Shown piece after piece: positions 22,575 through 33,090 of a DNA stretch of 64,000 nt (position 1 is the first letter of the stretch; each line of letters opens with the position of its first letter). The position numbers and the translations under genes are program-made. The stretch comes from Endomychus coccineus (Eukaryota; Arthropoda; Insecta; Coleoptera; Endomychidae): positions 236,324,361 through 236,388,360 of the forward strand of contig OY294067.1 in the NCBI GenBank assembly GCA_958510875.1, given 5' to 3'. Under the pieces are notes generated by a model that searched no databases, was not told the origin of the DNA, and was given only the letters and a program-made list of their open reading frames with translations.

Positions 22575-23073
22575 TCATTTAGGTAGTATTACATTCAGAA
22601 ACCACTGCTGTAATTTATTCACATGGTGAACTGCACACATGTATTTTCCACCGTCATAACGATGATTCAGACAGGTCAAATTGTTTGTTTGCTCGAATTT
22701 CCCCGTTTCACATTGAGTACCATCGAAACTATGAACATCTACGATGTGTGGGTAAATATCTAATTCTATACACTTCCTTCTCAAAAATTCGGCTTTTTGC
22801 TGTCCACGGACATAAATATAGTCGACTGCACACAGGAGAATCGATTTAAGAATATTATTTATTTCTTCATAATCCACATTCCCAGATACATAATCGAGTC
22901 CATGATAAGACATTTGTAAATACCATACGCTCCTTTGCATTTAGCGACGAATAAGATGTGTGCGGTTTGAATAAGGAATAATGACGTTTGAATCCAATTT
23001 GTATACACATTTCTTTCGGATGGAAGGCATCGTTAATGAAGAACCCCTGAATGTCAACTAATGCGATTCTCAT
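22575..23073 (-). pseudogene. VDIQGF-motif small protein, one frameshift
   Basis: The ORF starts MRIALVDIQGFFINDAF, continues with HPKEMCIQIG and HYSLFKPHTSYSSL, then shifts frame near 22915-22925. It resumes with SYHGLDYVSGNVDYEEINN, VDYIYVRGQQKAEFLRRKC and a Cys/His-rich tail ending at 22575. I recall similar short proteins as unannotated ORFs in insect genomes. The repeated pattern (D.QGF, PKE, FKP, HG..Y.SG, YVRG..K) suggests an enzyme-like fold but I cannot name it. A second member lies at 26196-26597. The ORF converges on the membrane-type ORF at 22492, with 82 bases between the stops. Confidence 0.55.
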
Positions 23074-23330
23074 GATGATGATGCGATTAGAGTTTTAGTG
23101 GTGGTTTAGGGGTATAAAAATAGAAGGATACACGTAGTTTCCACCAAATACTTCTGAATAACTAGTCGGCCTGGTCGTATCGCTCTCAGTTCACCATGTG
23201 GATAAATTACAGCAGTGGTTTCTGAATGTAATACTACCTAAATGATATGTATTTTATTCTGAAATAAATATTATTTTTATTATCAATCTTTTGTTTGTTT
23301 TAATAAAACACCTCCTTTATATAATAATTA

Positions 23331-23690
23331 TTATTTATTCAAATGGTAACTAACTTTCTTCACATTTTTAATAAACATTTTCAATAATAACACTGATAAA
23401 ATAGCATACAAAACTGCGAAAATTTTAGGTATTTCTTCTTCTATTGCAGATGATGTTGTCTTTTGTACGAGATGTGGTAAACATGATGATTGTCGGATCA
23501 TTTGCCATTCAGCCATATCCCCCTCACTTCGATCGAAGAATAAGAGTTTAAGTTTATAATGTATGGTTGTACGATTGTCTTGTGGGATGTTAAATGTGAA
23601 TACCTCCAATTGGTTATCGTTAATTTTTTGAAAATTCATCGGAATCCATTCGGTACGGTTACACTCCCCACCACCACCAACGGCCGACAT
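23331..23690 (-). CDS. inverted copy of the membrane-type ORF
   Basis: This 119-codon reading is the inverted partner of 22151-22492. It is open through the same ectodomain-like part (FDRSEGDMAEWQMIRQSS) to a C-terminal hydrophobic segment (FAVLYAILSVLLLKMF) and a basic tail. It lacks the signal-peptide part, which sits on another repeat copy at 25903-25800. It differs from the plus-strand copy by a 4-codon and a 2-codon length change, so the two copies have drifted in frame-preserving steps. Confidence 0.5.
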   Translation of the reverse strand: MSAVGGGGECNRTEWIPMNFQKINDNQLEVFTFNIPQDNRTTIHYKLKLLFFDRSEGDMAEWQMIRQSSCLPHLVQKTTSSAIEEEIPKIFAVLYAILSVLLLKMFIKNVKKVSYHLNK

Positions 23691-23805
23691 CCTTCAGGCA
23701 AATATAGATGCGTTCAACGTGTTTAGTTGCTTCTGTGAGTCGGAAAAAAGGCCGAAAAAGGCAAATATTTCAGAGCCTAACGAGACTCTGTACCCCCCCC
23801 CCCCC

Positions 23806-24900
23806 CGTTTTCGAGGATGCTGAACACGATGGCGGTAGTTTAAACTCTTTCTGAGTTGACCGTCACCCCCAAACGACAAAAAACAACCCCCGAAAGGGGT
23901 GAAACTCGGATATACCGACATATTTCGAGAAGAACCGCGTCAACTCCCGTTTTCGAGGATGCTGAACACGATGCCGGTACTTTGGGATTTCTCCGAGTCA
24001 ACCCCATCCTTTAAACGGCAATAAACAACCCCCAAAAGAGGTGAAACTCGGATATACCGACATATTTTGAGAAGAACCGCATCACCTCCCGTTTTCGAGG
24101 ATGCTGAACACGATGCCGGTACTTTGGAATTTCTCCGAGTCAAACCCACCCTTTAAACAACAAAAAACAACCCCCGAAAGGGGTGAAACTCGGATATACC
24201 GACATATTTCGAGAATAACCGCGTCACCTCCCGTTTTCGAGGATGCTGAACACGATGCCGGTACTTTGGGATTTCTCCGAGTCAACCCACCCTTAAAACG
24301 GCCAAAAACAACCCCCGAAAGAGGTGAAACTCGGGTATACCGACATATTTTGAGAAGAACCGCGTCACCTCCCGTTTTCGAGGATGCTGAACACGATGCC
24401 GGTACTTCGGAATTTCTTCGAGTCAACCCCACCCTTTAAACGGCAAAAAAAGCCCCGAAAGGGGTGTAACTCGGATATACCGACATATTTTGAGAAGAAC
24501 CGCGTCACGTCTCGTTTTTGAGGATGCTGAACACGATGCCGGTACTTTGGAATTTCTCCGAGTCAACCCCACCCTTTAAACGGCAAAAAAAAAACCGAAA
24601 GGGGTGAAACTCGGATATACCGACATATTTTGAGAAGAACCGCGTCACCTCCCGTTTTCGAGGATGCTGAACACGATGCCGGTACTTTGTAATTTCTTCG
24701 AGTCAATCCCACCCTTTAAATGGCAAAAAACTACCCCCGAAAGGGATGAAACTCGGATATACCGACATATTTTGAGAAGAACCGCGTCACGTCCCGTATT
24801 CGAGTGTGCTGAACACGATGGTGATTCTGGATCTTCTCCCCGAAGCAAACTAACCGCTGAAACGGACAACAACTACCCCTTTGATACCCTGAATTTATGA
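23806..24900 (+). repeat. tandem array, about 142-bp unit, 8 copies
   Basis: CGTTTTCGAGGATGCTGAAC recurs at about 23806, 23948, 24090, 24232, 24373, 24513 and 24653, with a diverged copy at about 24795. Each unit also has CTCCGAGTCAACC, then AACCCCCGAAAGGGGTG (a CCCC-GAAA-GGGG hairpin) and CTCGGATATACCGACATATT. ORFs read through it on either strand are only translations of the repeat. Confidence 0.95.
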
Positions 24901-25209
24901 AGTGGATAAGAAAAATCCGATAAGAGAAAATGTATAACGAATCATTGAATACACACCGGATGATGTTTCCACATTTGTTGACTGACTGTTCACCCTGAAA
25001 AATAGGCGTATACATCGTGTCTGGCTAGGTTATTTGGTGGTTTTTAGGTGAGAAAATCTCCTGTATGGAATCGGTGGTACAATTTTACATATTTTATTTT
25101 ATTAAATCATAAACATTTTTATTTCACTCGTACAATTACTTATTAACTATATATATAAATATAAAACTGTTTCATTGACGCACATAACTACATATCCACT
25201 ATATATCCA

Positions 25210-25790
25210 TATAAAACATTTTTTTCACCCCTTTCGGGGGTTGTTTTTTGCCGTTTGAAGGGTGGGGTTGACTTGGAGAAATTCCAAAGTACCGGCATCG
25301 TGTTCAGCATCCTCGAAAACGAGACGTGACGTGGTTCTTCTCAAAATATGTCGGTATATCCGAGTTTCACCCCTTTCGGTTTTTTTTTTGCCGTTTAAAG
25401 GGTGGGGTTGACTCGGAGAAATTCCAAAGTACCGGCATCGTGTTCAGCATCCTGGAAAACGGAACGTGACGCGATTCTTCTCAAAATATGTCGGTATATC
25501 CGAGTTTCACCCCTTTCGGGGGTTGTTTTTTGCCGTTTAAAGGGTGGGGTTGACTCGGAGAAATTCCAAAGTACCGGCATCGTGTTCAGCATCCTCGAAA
25601 ACGGGAGGTGACGCGGTTTTTCCCGGAATATGTCGGTATATCCGCGTTTCACCCTTTTTGGAGGTTGTTTTTGGCCGTTTGAGGGTGACGGTCAACTCAG
25701 AAAGAGTTTAAACCACCGCCATCGTGTTCAGCATCCTCGAAAACTGGGAGGGGACAGAGTCTCATTAGGCTCTGTAATATTTTCATATTT
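25210..25790 (-). repeat. same 142-bp repeat, about 4 copies, opposite orientation
   Basis: Inverted copies of the array at 23806-24900, with unit ends near 25311, 25452, 25592 and 25734. The roughly 310-base spacer 24900-25210 separates the two arrays. The last unit (TGACGGTCAACTCAGAAAGA) matches the first unit of the other array, so the arrays mirror each other. Confidence 0.93.
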
Positions 25791-25799
25791 TTCCGACTC

Positions 25800-26190
25800 A
25801 CAGAAGCCACTAGTTGGGGAACGTTCGCGTATAGAATACCATTCAGAATTGTGGTTAGAATTAGAAAATTTGTTTTTAACACCCCCACTCCCATCATCCT
25901 CACTTTTTACACTTAATTTGTTCAGCAGTTTTATAACTTTTATCTGCGTAAAAATTCAAGTCTCTTCTTAGTTTATGAACTTTTTCCACGAATTCGCAAA
26001 GTCTGCGTGTGTATTCTTCAAAAGATATATGCATAATGATATATTTGTAGACTTACTAGATATCTATATTATTATTTTAAGAGCCACAGTAAGAAATTCG
26101 AATAACTTCCAGCTATTCGCACTAGAACACATAGGATTCTCACTATTGGGGTGATGTAGACAGATAGATTCACAATTTCCGCCCTCCGTA
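25800..26190 (-). repeat. inverted copy of 21720-22090
   Basis: Contains a short ORF of about 47 codons starting MHISFEEYTRRLCEFVEKV (about 26036 to 25894). Two bases past its stop lie the tandem ATGs and signal-peptide-like start of the membrane-type ORF. In the plus-strand copy the short ORF is frameshifted (near 21960). Such tight packing is typical of viral genomes. Confidence 0.6.
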
Positions 26191-26195
26191 GAAAC

Positions 26196-26597
26196 TTACT
26201 TAGCTTTTATCTTCCCACATACATAAACAGTAGCATCCGGATCGATATTTTCCTTCAAAATTTCATACAATTCATCATATTCCTGATAGCCCGAGTTCCA
26301 TGGAATCCCGTGATATTTTTCACAATGAAATATTTTCTTCATTTGCCTCTCGGATAGTTGATCCATCGATTTTGATGGTTTGAATAGAAAATATTTCTCC
26401 AACCTTTTCTCACAGTCCAACAAAGAGAGTTCCTTGATTTTATAAACGTTTGAAGAAATCGGGAAACCATAGAGATCATATAGTAGATAGAGGAGTAAAG
26501 CGGGCCGTAATGCCACGCAGGGTTCGAATGAAATTTTCTCTATTAGCGGTCCCCACTCTTCTCGCTCAAGGTAACGTTCTCGCGGTATAGACGACAT
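26196..26597 (-). CDS. small ORF, second VDIQGF-family-like member
   Basis: 133 codons. The C-terminal half shows KELSLL, YFLFKPSKSMDQLSE, CEKYHGIPWNSGYQEYDEL and ATVYVCGKIKAK. This matches the pattern of the ORF at 22575-23073 (PKE, FKP, HG..SG, Y.E...IL, VYV.G..K) but with a different N-terminus. It stops early: a TAAG duplication-like insertion just before TTTCTACGG ends the frame, and the family's Cys/His tail is then only seen out of frame. It is the last of three tandem minus-strand ORFs. Confidence 0.5.
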   Translation of the reverse strand: MSSIPRERYLEREEWGPLIEKISFEPCVALRPALLLYLLYDLYGFPISSNVYKIKELSLLDCEKRLEKYFLFKPSKSMDQLSERQMKKIFHCEKYHGIPWNSGYQEYDELYEILKENIDPDATVYVCGKIKAK

Positions 26598-26648
26598 TTC
26601 AAACTAGAATTATAAACTATCCAAAATATCTAGTTGCACATGCGTAGA

Positions 26649-26834
26649 TCATTGACATATTTCTTTGATGTTATCGAAATATTGAAAGAGCACGTCGAGG
26701 CACAAAATGTGTAGTGATGGTGGACTTATTCTATAGTTGACGTCATCGACCTCCCCTCCTATCTCGGAAAACATTTGAAACATCTTAAAGGTGTAAGAAT
26801 TGGAAGTATCTCTTCGGATGCTGCGCATGTCCAT
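26649..26834 (-). CDS. small hypothetical ORF, middle of a three-ORF cluster
   Basis: 61 codons starting MDMRSIRRDTSNSYTFKMF. It starts 9 bases after the stop of the ORF upstream (26844) and ends 51 bases before the next start (26597). I see no recognised domain. The spacing is the main reason to take it seriously. Confidence 0.35.
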   Translation of the reverse strand: MDMRSIRRDTSNSYTFKMFQMFSEIGGEVDDVNYRISPPSLHILCLDVLFQYFDNIKEICQ

Positions 26835-26843
26835 TATCTCACA

Positions 26844-27173
26844 TCAGTACGGTAGAAGTGCGATCCGATAAAAATCAACATCAATATCATGTAGCACTCT
26901 AAAAGAATCAAGTATATACAATCCTGGTTTCGGAACGATACCCGAAATTTGATGCAATATGATTTTTCTCATTCTTCTATGTTTATATTTGAACTGACCT
27001 TCTATATTCATATCGATTATCTTCCAATCTTCTGGAGGTGGATCGAAATCTCCTCCGAAATAGAAATTATCAGCATATGCCCAATTGGTCGAGGCCCCCA
27101 CAAGGAAAGTTATGAATTCCGCAGCGATTATCCAATTTTTGGATGGTAATTGTAATTCTTCGAGGATTTCCAT
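26844..27173 (-). CDS. small hypothetical ORF, first of a three-ORF cluster
   Basis: 109 codons from an ATG at 27173. It has an aromatic-rich middle (NWAYADNFYFGGDFDPPPED) and a basic patch (KYKHRRMRK). It is open and on the same strand as the two ORFs that follow. The family is not recognised. A short exon of a host gene is possible, but no splice signals are needed to read it. Confidence 0.4.
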   Translation of the reverse strand: MEILEELQLPSKNWIIAAEFITFLVGASTNWAYADNFYFGGDFDPPPEDWKIIDMNIEGQFKYKHRRMRKIILHQISGIVPKPGLYILDSFRVLHDIDVDFYRIALLPY

Positions 27174-27559
27174 CAAATTCGGAGGACATACGCTTATTAC
27201 GAATTATTTGCATCGTACACGGTGGTAAGCACACTATGAATAAAACTGTTGTATAATCGAGGCGACATTATCACGAACTGATTCGAGTTCGATTTAGTTG
27301 GAGCAGTCACACACAACAACACACTCCCTCATACTCTGCCCATGTCAAGCTATTGACTTTCCCAACCTAAAATATACAATCAAAACTAAATGGTATTCTT
27401 GCGGGTGAGAGATAAGAGGTCGATCGAACTGGTAAGTATACATGTAAAATAATAAAATCATGAACATTTTCAGATAAAAATGACGCGGGTTCGGATCCCT
27501 CTCAATCTTTCTCACCAAAGAATACAATTTTTTTTTAATTGATTCATTTGATGTACACG

Positions 27560-27960
27560 TCGTGGACGTTATGATCGATTCACACGTGACAACCGCCATG
27601 ATACCTCGTGACAGACGCGATGACACCACGTTGAAGACCTATGTGAGATACACCTCTTCGATGTAACACGTGACAGACGCCATGACATCTCGTTTAAGAC
27701 CTGCGTGACAGACACCTCGTTGAAGGAACACATGATAGCCACCTCGGCGATGTAACACGTGACAGACGCCATGACACCTCGTTGACCGCCATGACACCTC
27801 ATAACAGATGACATGACACCACGTGACAGACGTCATGACACCTCGTTGATAGCCGCCATGACACGACACCACGTGAGAGACGCCATGACACCTCGTTGAC
27901 CACCGAAGGATCACGTGATAGCTGCCATGACACCTCTTTCAAAACCACGTGTCTAGGACC
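27560..27960. repeat. minisatellite of about 25-35 bp, CACGTGACAGACGCCATGA
   Basis: Irregular tandem copies of CACGTGACAGACGCCATGACACCTCGTTGA-like units. The E-box word CACGTG occurs repeatedly. The ORFs rich in CHGV and WRLS across it are repeat translations, not genes. Confidence 0.9.
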
Positions 27961-28029
27961 TCTCTTATAAACAACCTGTATATACAACATAAACACTCTT
28001 TACAAACATCCTGTATATACTACTGACCT

Positions 28030-30460
28030 TACTAGACAAAGAGTTCCACAACTTCGCAGTTCGATACATAATTGAAGTCTGTTAGGAAGAACTTCGGCAG
28101 GTCTCGAGTGTCCTGGAAAGCAGGAGCCTCTTCTCTTGTGCGGAGCCTGAAAACCGCAACCAGGCGCGTCCCCAGGTGGCAGATAGGGGAATACTTATGG
28201 CCCTGTTGCCAGCAGGGTCAAGGGTAGGAGTAGACATGCTCCCGCGGACCAACAGGCACCCAGACCCTGGATAGATTATGGGACTCCCAGTCACATGTTC
28301 CTGAGAAGAAGGTGACGGATAGATTGCGGCTGATACGGAGAACCATATGTTCCGGAAGAGTAAGTTATCCCATCATAGATAACTTACTGAAACATATAGG
28401 AAATATCGAAAAAGCGATATAGTACTGAAACACAGGTACCTTGATATTGGGAACCAACAATATTTTGGTACAAAACAGAAACAACAAGACAAAAAATACC
28501 GTAAAATTGGGTATCAACTATATTACGGTATAAACATAAGAACTTAGTGACACAAAACGTAACATCAACGTAAACACGAACGTGAACATCAACGTATACA
28601 ACAATGTAGATATTTACGTTTAATCAACGTAAATATAACCATAAAACATCAGAGGAAACTCACCTCGATATAACATCGAGAAACAAAGAGAAAGGCGCAG
28701 TCCATAGCCTGAAGTAATGCGTAAAGCGGATCTGGGATATGGATGAAGATCGGAGAGGTTTTAGCAGGTATGCTGTAATATAGAGTGAGTCCTGCACTAC
28801 CTGAAGTGATAGATAAAGCTGTCGGTGTGCTTAAAGCATTTACTCTCCACAGAAAAAAAAAAGGTATCATGAAAGGGTTGACTAGCTCCAATTCGTAAAG
28901 TCCGACTATCTGGAATCTCTCGAGGTGGATTAACAGACCATTGAAATATCTATAGAAAAGGGAGATATAGCCTACCTTTCTACGATGTTAGAGTCAATGA
29001 ATTTGTAAGTGCGACATATCAATCAGACGAATAGCCATCTTCTGGATAGAATCCAAGAGCTCTAGTGTATGTTTGGGAGCCGAACTCCAAACATGTGAAC
29101 CGTACTCCAGGTCAGGTCGCATCTGTGCTTTGTGGATTATTTGGAGCTGCTGGGATCTATAGTAGATCTTATCACGGAAAACCAAATTTTTGTGAAGCGG
29201 TTTTCGCAATGGACCTCACATGATTATCCTATGAGAGGTTGCTGTTGGTGGTAATCTCGAACATGGATATGGAAGACTTCTTAGGAATAGTTCTGACATC
29301 ATCATATTACGGATTGAGGGATGCGCCTTCCTGGAGAAGATACAAGCTTCACCAAGTTGTTTTGGTAACATTAAACTCTACTAGATTATCAGATCCCCAT
29401 TTCAAAATCGTTGCCAGATCTCCATTAATTGCGTCAACCTGTTTCTATCTCCCTCCTTTGACTTTATTTGATGGTATAGGGGCTATAGATGATAGAGCGG
29501 AATGGCGTGTACCATCATTTGCAAAGATGTGGACGGGACAGGTGTTCACTTTCAACAGATCGTTGATACGAAGCATAAACAAAGTTGGTACCAAGGCAGA
29601 TCCCTGTGGAATACCAGCGTTAATAGCCATTGTATCGGAAGTACTCCGTCAATAACCACGTGGAGTGTCTATATGAGAGAAAACATGATAGTAAGTAAGC
29701 GACAAAGTTGAGGCGGTAAACCATATGACGGAAGTTTCCAAAGAATGCTTTGGTGCCAGACTCCCTCAAATGCTTTGGAGATATCGAATGCTACAGCTAG
29801 AGATTCTCTATATTTTTCAATAGATCAACATCATGTGTTACGTAGGCAAACCGGTGCCCTGTTGATATCTGCTGACGAAAGCCATATTGCCGGTCATCCA
29901 CGATTTTGGAGCTCTCTAGGTATTGAACAAGCTCGATGTTGATTGCTTTCTCCATCACTTTAGAGATCGCAGATAATAGTGTCATGTACTATAACACGGT
30001 CGTCGTGGTCTATAATTATTAGCAAGGGTCTTGTTTCGTTTTTTGGGAATGGTTGCACTCTAGCTGTCTTCCAGCTGCAAAGAAAAACAACGTTTTTTCT
30101 TGTGGTGTAGTAGCCAGTGTGCCATAGGGGAGGGAATGAACTGGAAGTGAAATATCTACCAATTGCTTTGGCGAATGTCCAAAACAAAAGTCTTATTTTG
30201 GCGTTATATGCCTCTTTCGAAGTGTTTTTGTGTCATTGCAGATATTTCTGGCTTCAACATATTCTGTTCTGGTCTCCAGACATGGGTTACCGCGCCAACG
30301 ACGGTATGCTGTTTGTTTTGAAGCGAAGGCCCTAGAACAGATTTTATTGAACCATCGTTCACCAGATGACTGTGATTTGTTGGTATGGGGTATGTAAGTT
30401 TCCATTCCTAGCTTGATAATATCAGAGATCTCTCTAGCACATCGCGTTGGGTCATCATTT
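28030..30460 (-). pseudogene. jockey-like non-LTR reverse transcriptase, decayed copy
   Basis: Read on the minus strand, in element order: 30405-30190 is homologous to the 7.4-7.6 kb fragment. 29985-29797 carries SVISK-like LLSAISKVMEKAINIE and YGFRQQIST. 29630-29445 has AGIPQGSALVPTLFMLRIND and a damaged catalytic box (FANDGT where FADDT is usual). 29209-28994 has QMRPDLEYGSHVWSSA. The 3' end phrase CAAAGAGTTCCACAACTTCG is near 28039. Stops and frameshifts are throughout. This is the longest copy of the antisense family present at 3.6, 7.3, 8.8 and 17.9 kb. The part 28090-28980 contains GC-rich and AT-rich sequence that I cannot assign. Confidence 0.78.
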
Positions 30461-31406
30461 TGCCGCTTCTAAACACTTTGATGCAATAGATGAATGTTTA
30501 ATACCAACTACTAGATTTACCAATGAGATTTTAAAATTCTTCTCACATATCGAACCCCTCATTAAATCATAACTGCAACGAGTGAGCTAAACAATGTACA
30601 GATTCTATATACTTGTCGCGGTTTTCCTATACAGATTTCACAATATTAACTGCATTATTATTTACTATCGCAACTATTTTCGGTCATTCTTCTCTTATAA
30701 AAGAAAATTGACGTGATCGGCTATGTTTTCATGTCCGCTTAACCGGTTAAAACAGCCAGTTACCAGTTCATGATTTCATGGAAACCGTGAAAATGATAAT
30801 CTATTAAGTTTTCAGAAATTGAGGACCCTTAACGGGAACCGGCCGACAGCCCTAAAGAGCTTCATATTGAATTACGATGTGGTGGAACAAGTATCACATG
30901 ATTATCAATTCCTTGAATGACTATCTGCAGCAATTATATGATTGCAACATTCATATACACATATATTTGAAAATATTACATTCACGGGGATAATGGAGAA
31001 AAAATGCGCCCTCTCACACCCAAAATATGAACTATACGGATTTTCAATGATCAAAAAAGGTTTTTTCTCCACGTTTCCGTATACGGGCAATGGGAAACAA
31101 GAAAATAGATTCTGAAGTTTTTCCAAGATGGCGTAGAAAGGCGGGATGTACTAACATATCCCGCAAACAGTCCATTGTACGTAAAAAATAATTGGGACCT
31201 TTTTGTAGGGAACTTGATTATCTTTCATTTTGATAATCTAGATTCTCTCAATCATAGAAATGGAGATATTCGCCCATCTATCAACGGGGGAAAAACCTTG
31301 ATACATAAAAACAAAGGTTCCTTGGAAGCAAAAGGATTCAACTGCACTTGATTAATTTTGCCGCGAAGTAAACGAATAGTAATAAAGATTCTTGACCCAG
31401 GTATGA
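30461..31406. other. no gene recognised
   Basis: AT-rich DNA without a supported exon, RNA or repeat. Confidence 0.4.
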
Positions 31407-31449
31407 ATTATATATAATTCTCGGGAAATAGGTCACATTAACACTTATG

Positions 31450-31486
31450 TTTTATACGTACGTTTCAGTCTCACGACCATCATCAG
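31450..31486 (-). ncRNA. candidate hammerhead ribozyme in Penelope terminal repeat
   Basis: The minus strand reads CTGATGA, then TGGTC-GTGA-GACTG (a 4-pair stem with a GTGA loop), then GAAA, then CGTACGTA. These match the conserved hammerhead core (CUGANGA ... GAAA ... NUH) with a very short helix III. Penelope-like elements are known to carry such ribozymes. I could not confirm a good helix I. The other arm of the element (around 33225) has a deletion that destroys the motif. Confidence 0.45.
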
Positions 31487-31513
31487 AAGACTTATTATTT
31501 CAATAATCTGATT

Positions 31514-31802
31514 ACTTAGAACCACGGTCGTACATACAGGTCTGGGAACTCGAGGCTGTTTTCTATGTGAGAAGTGAGTCCGCTAGGCGTCAACTGTCGC
31601 GTAATACCAAAAGGGTGGCGCAGTAGTCGAAGAATGAGCTCTGACACGTATACGACCGTGTTTGAACGATATAGCGCCTAATCCTGACAACAAACTTCGA
31701 TCCAAGCGCTAGTTGGTGGCTGAGCGAGGGACTACGACTTTGGCGACATGTAAGAGACTCATGTCAAACAATAGAGTTCCCAGACCTGTATGTACGACCG
31801 TG
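31514..31802. mobile_element. 289-bp P-superfamily MITE
   Basis: The terminal inverted repeats begin CACGGTCGTACATACAGGTC. The perfect 8-bp duplication CTTAGAAC flanks it (31506-31513 and 31803-31810). It lies inside the left arm of the Penelope-like element. The right arm has the same sequence uninterrupted (33192-33199 in complement), an internal empty site. It is non-coding and shares its ends with the THAP-bearing element at 19149. Confidence 0.95.
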
Positions 31803-32141
31803 CTTAGAACTAATTGTATTAACACAAAGCGTCCTTATCGCACCAATTTCGTTTAAAATGCCAACGTTGCCGAAACGAACAGAAGCACGAAATCGAAATT
31901 GTAACACAACAATGTTAAAGTATAATATATCAAGAATCCACTATTTAGTAGAAATCTCAAAAAATACGAACACATTCTATGAACGACTAACAAACGAGAC
32001 GAGTTCAAGTATTTACTTTCGAACCAGATATTAGGTAATAAAAGAAGGTCTGGCCTCTGAGATATACTTTAGACATTAGACAATTCTACCCAAAATATAA
32101 TTTTAACATTATAAGGACGCAAGTAGGAATTTGCAAGAATA

Positions 32142-32500
32142 TTAATTAATTAAGTTAGTATAAATATGACTTCGTGTCTGAAAGTCAGTCCTATGATTTA
32201 CAGATTTGGAGTCACGTTTTTTGTGAATCATCTCCAGAATAGATCTTTTATAATAATTGGTTTCCTTAGTTAAAATATTAACATTTTTGTAATCGAATTG
32301 ATGATTATAATCAAAGCAATGTTTAGCAAGGGCGGTGGACTTTTCCAAGTTTTTGTTTCTTGTGCTATACTTATGGCCATACATTCTTTTTTGTAAATAT
32401 TGTTCAGAGATTCCAGTATAAATCCCATCACAATCTAAACAATTTAATTTATATACTGTGTGGGTTTGTTTATCTTTAGGTATTACAGGTTTTAAATTTG
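32142..32500 (-). pseudogene. GIY-YIG endonuclease domain of Penelope-like element
   Basis: The reading contains VYKLNCLDCDGIYTGISEQ then QKRMYGHKYS, the GIY-YIG nuclease signature (GIY then a variant TGIS). A family-typical HCFDYNHQFDYKNVNIL follows. The upstream piece (PYIPEKIKKCL, stop, KYDINVAHKPTNCVGKYFS) joins it to the reverse transcriptase. It would cut target DNA for priming. A TGA at about 32570 breaks the frame. Confidence 0.85.
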
Positions 32501-32721
32501 AGAAATATTTCCCAACACAGTTAGTAGGCTTATGCGCAACATTTATATCATACTTTCACAAGCATTTCTTAATTTTCTCCGGAATGTATGGTAAAGTTAT
32601 ATAATTATCTGTATTACCCTTCATGTTATTTTTATATGAAGAACCATTATAGATTTTGTTTATTCTCTCTTTAATGATAGGATTGAAGAATGTTTTTGAG
32701 TAGCCATTCATTTTCAGTGTA

Positions 32722-33090
32722 TTATGAACAATTTTTTAAATTTTGGGACGGTCCTCTGGGTGGGACAATTTGACCGCGCGGTCTGTAAGACTGTTTATGA
32801 CACTTTTTTTTATAACAAGCTGGTGCAACGGAATTGAAGTGAAGATAACGTTGAGACCAAACTTCTTTAGTAAACCAAGAAGTTTTCATTTTTCCATCTG
32901 CATCATGCCTAATGTTCATATCTAGGAAATTTATGTTTTTGTTCACTTCTATTTCACAAGTAAATTGAAGTTTACAGTGGAAATTATCAAATTTATTAAT
33001 CACATACTGAATTTTATCGTTGGGAACACACATAAGGCAATCATCTACATACCGTTTAAAGAATACGGGCTGAAAATCTAATGAACTTAT
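32722..33090 (-). pseudogene. Penelope reverse transcriptase C-terminal part
   Basis: The reading begins SSLDFQPVFFKRYVDDCLMC. The YVDD box is the catalytic aspartate pair of the polymerase. It continues with the thumb region (LQFTCEIEVNKNINFLDMNI). The rest of the polymerase is missing at the right arm. The frame ends in unrelated residues after CHKQSYRPRG. Confidence 0.82.

Larger units (their letters stand above)
21690..27180. mobile_element. palindromic island of small ORFs and repeat arrays, virus-like
   Basis: Segments occur in inverted pairs: 21720-22090 with 25800-26190; 22110-22627 with 23190-23700; and the 142-bp array 23806-24900 with the opposite-facing array 25210-25790. The ORFs are small, uninterrupted by introns and closely spaced. 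They are a two-copy family starting around a VDIQGF motif, a secreted or membrane-type ORF and three tandem ORFs at 27173-26196. This compact style is unlike the host gene in the window and resembles an integrated DNA virus or virus-like transposon. No capsid, polymerase or integrase was recognised, so the class stays open. Confidence 0.5.

Noticed and set aside
24082..25652. Several ORFs of 70-115 codons with repeated VPASCSASSKTGGDAV-type sequence on both strands
   Set aside because: They are readings of the 142-bp repeat. The unit length is not always a multiple of three and frames differ between copies, so coding is not supported.
23806..25790. CRISPR-like array
   Set aside because: Repeats are directly contiguous 142-bp units without unique spacers, in an insect genome.
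27569..27996. Minus-strand ORFs rich in WRLS and CHGV
   Set aside because: They follow the minisatellite and show no independent coding signal.
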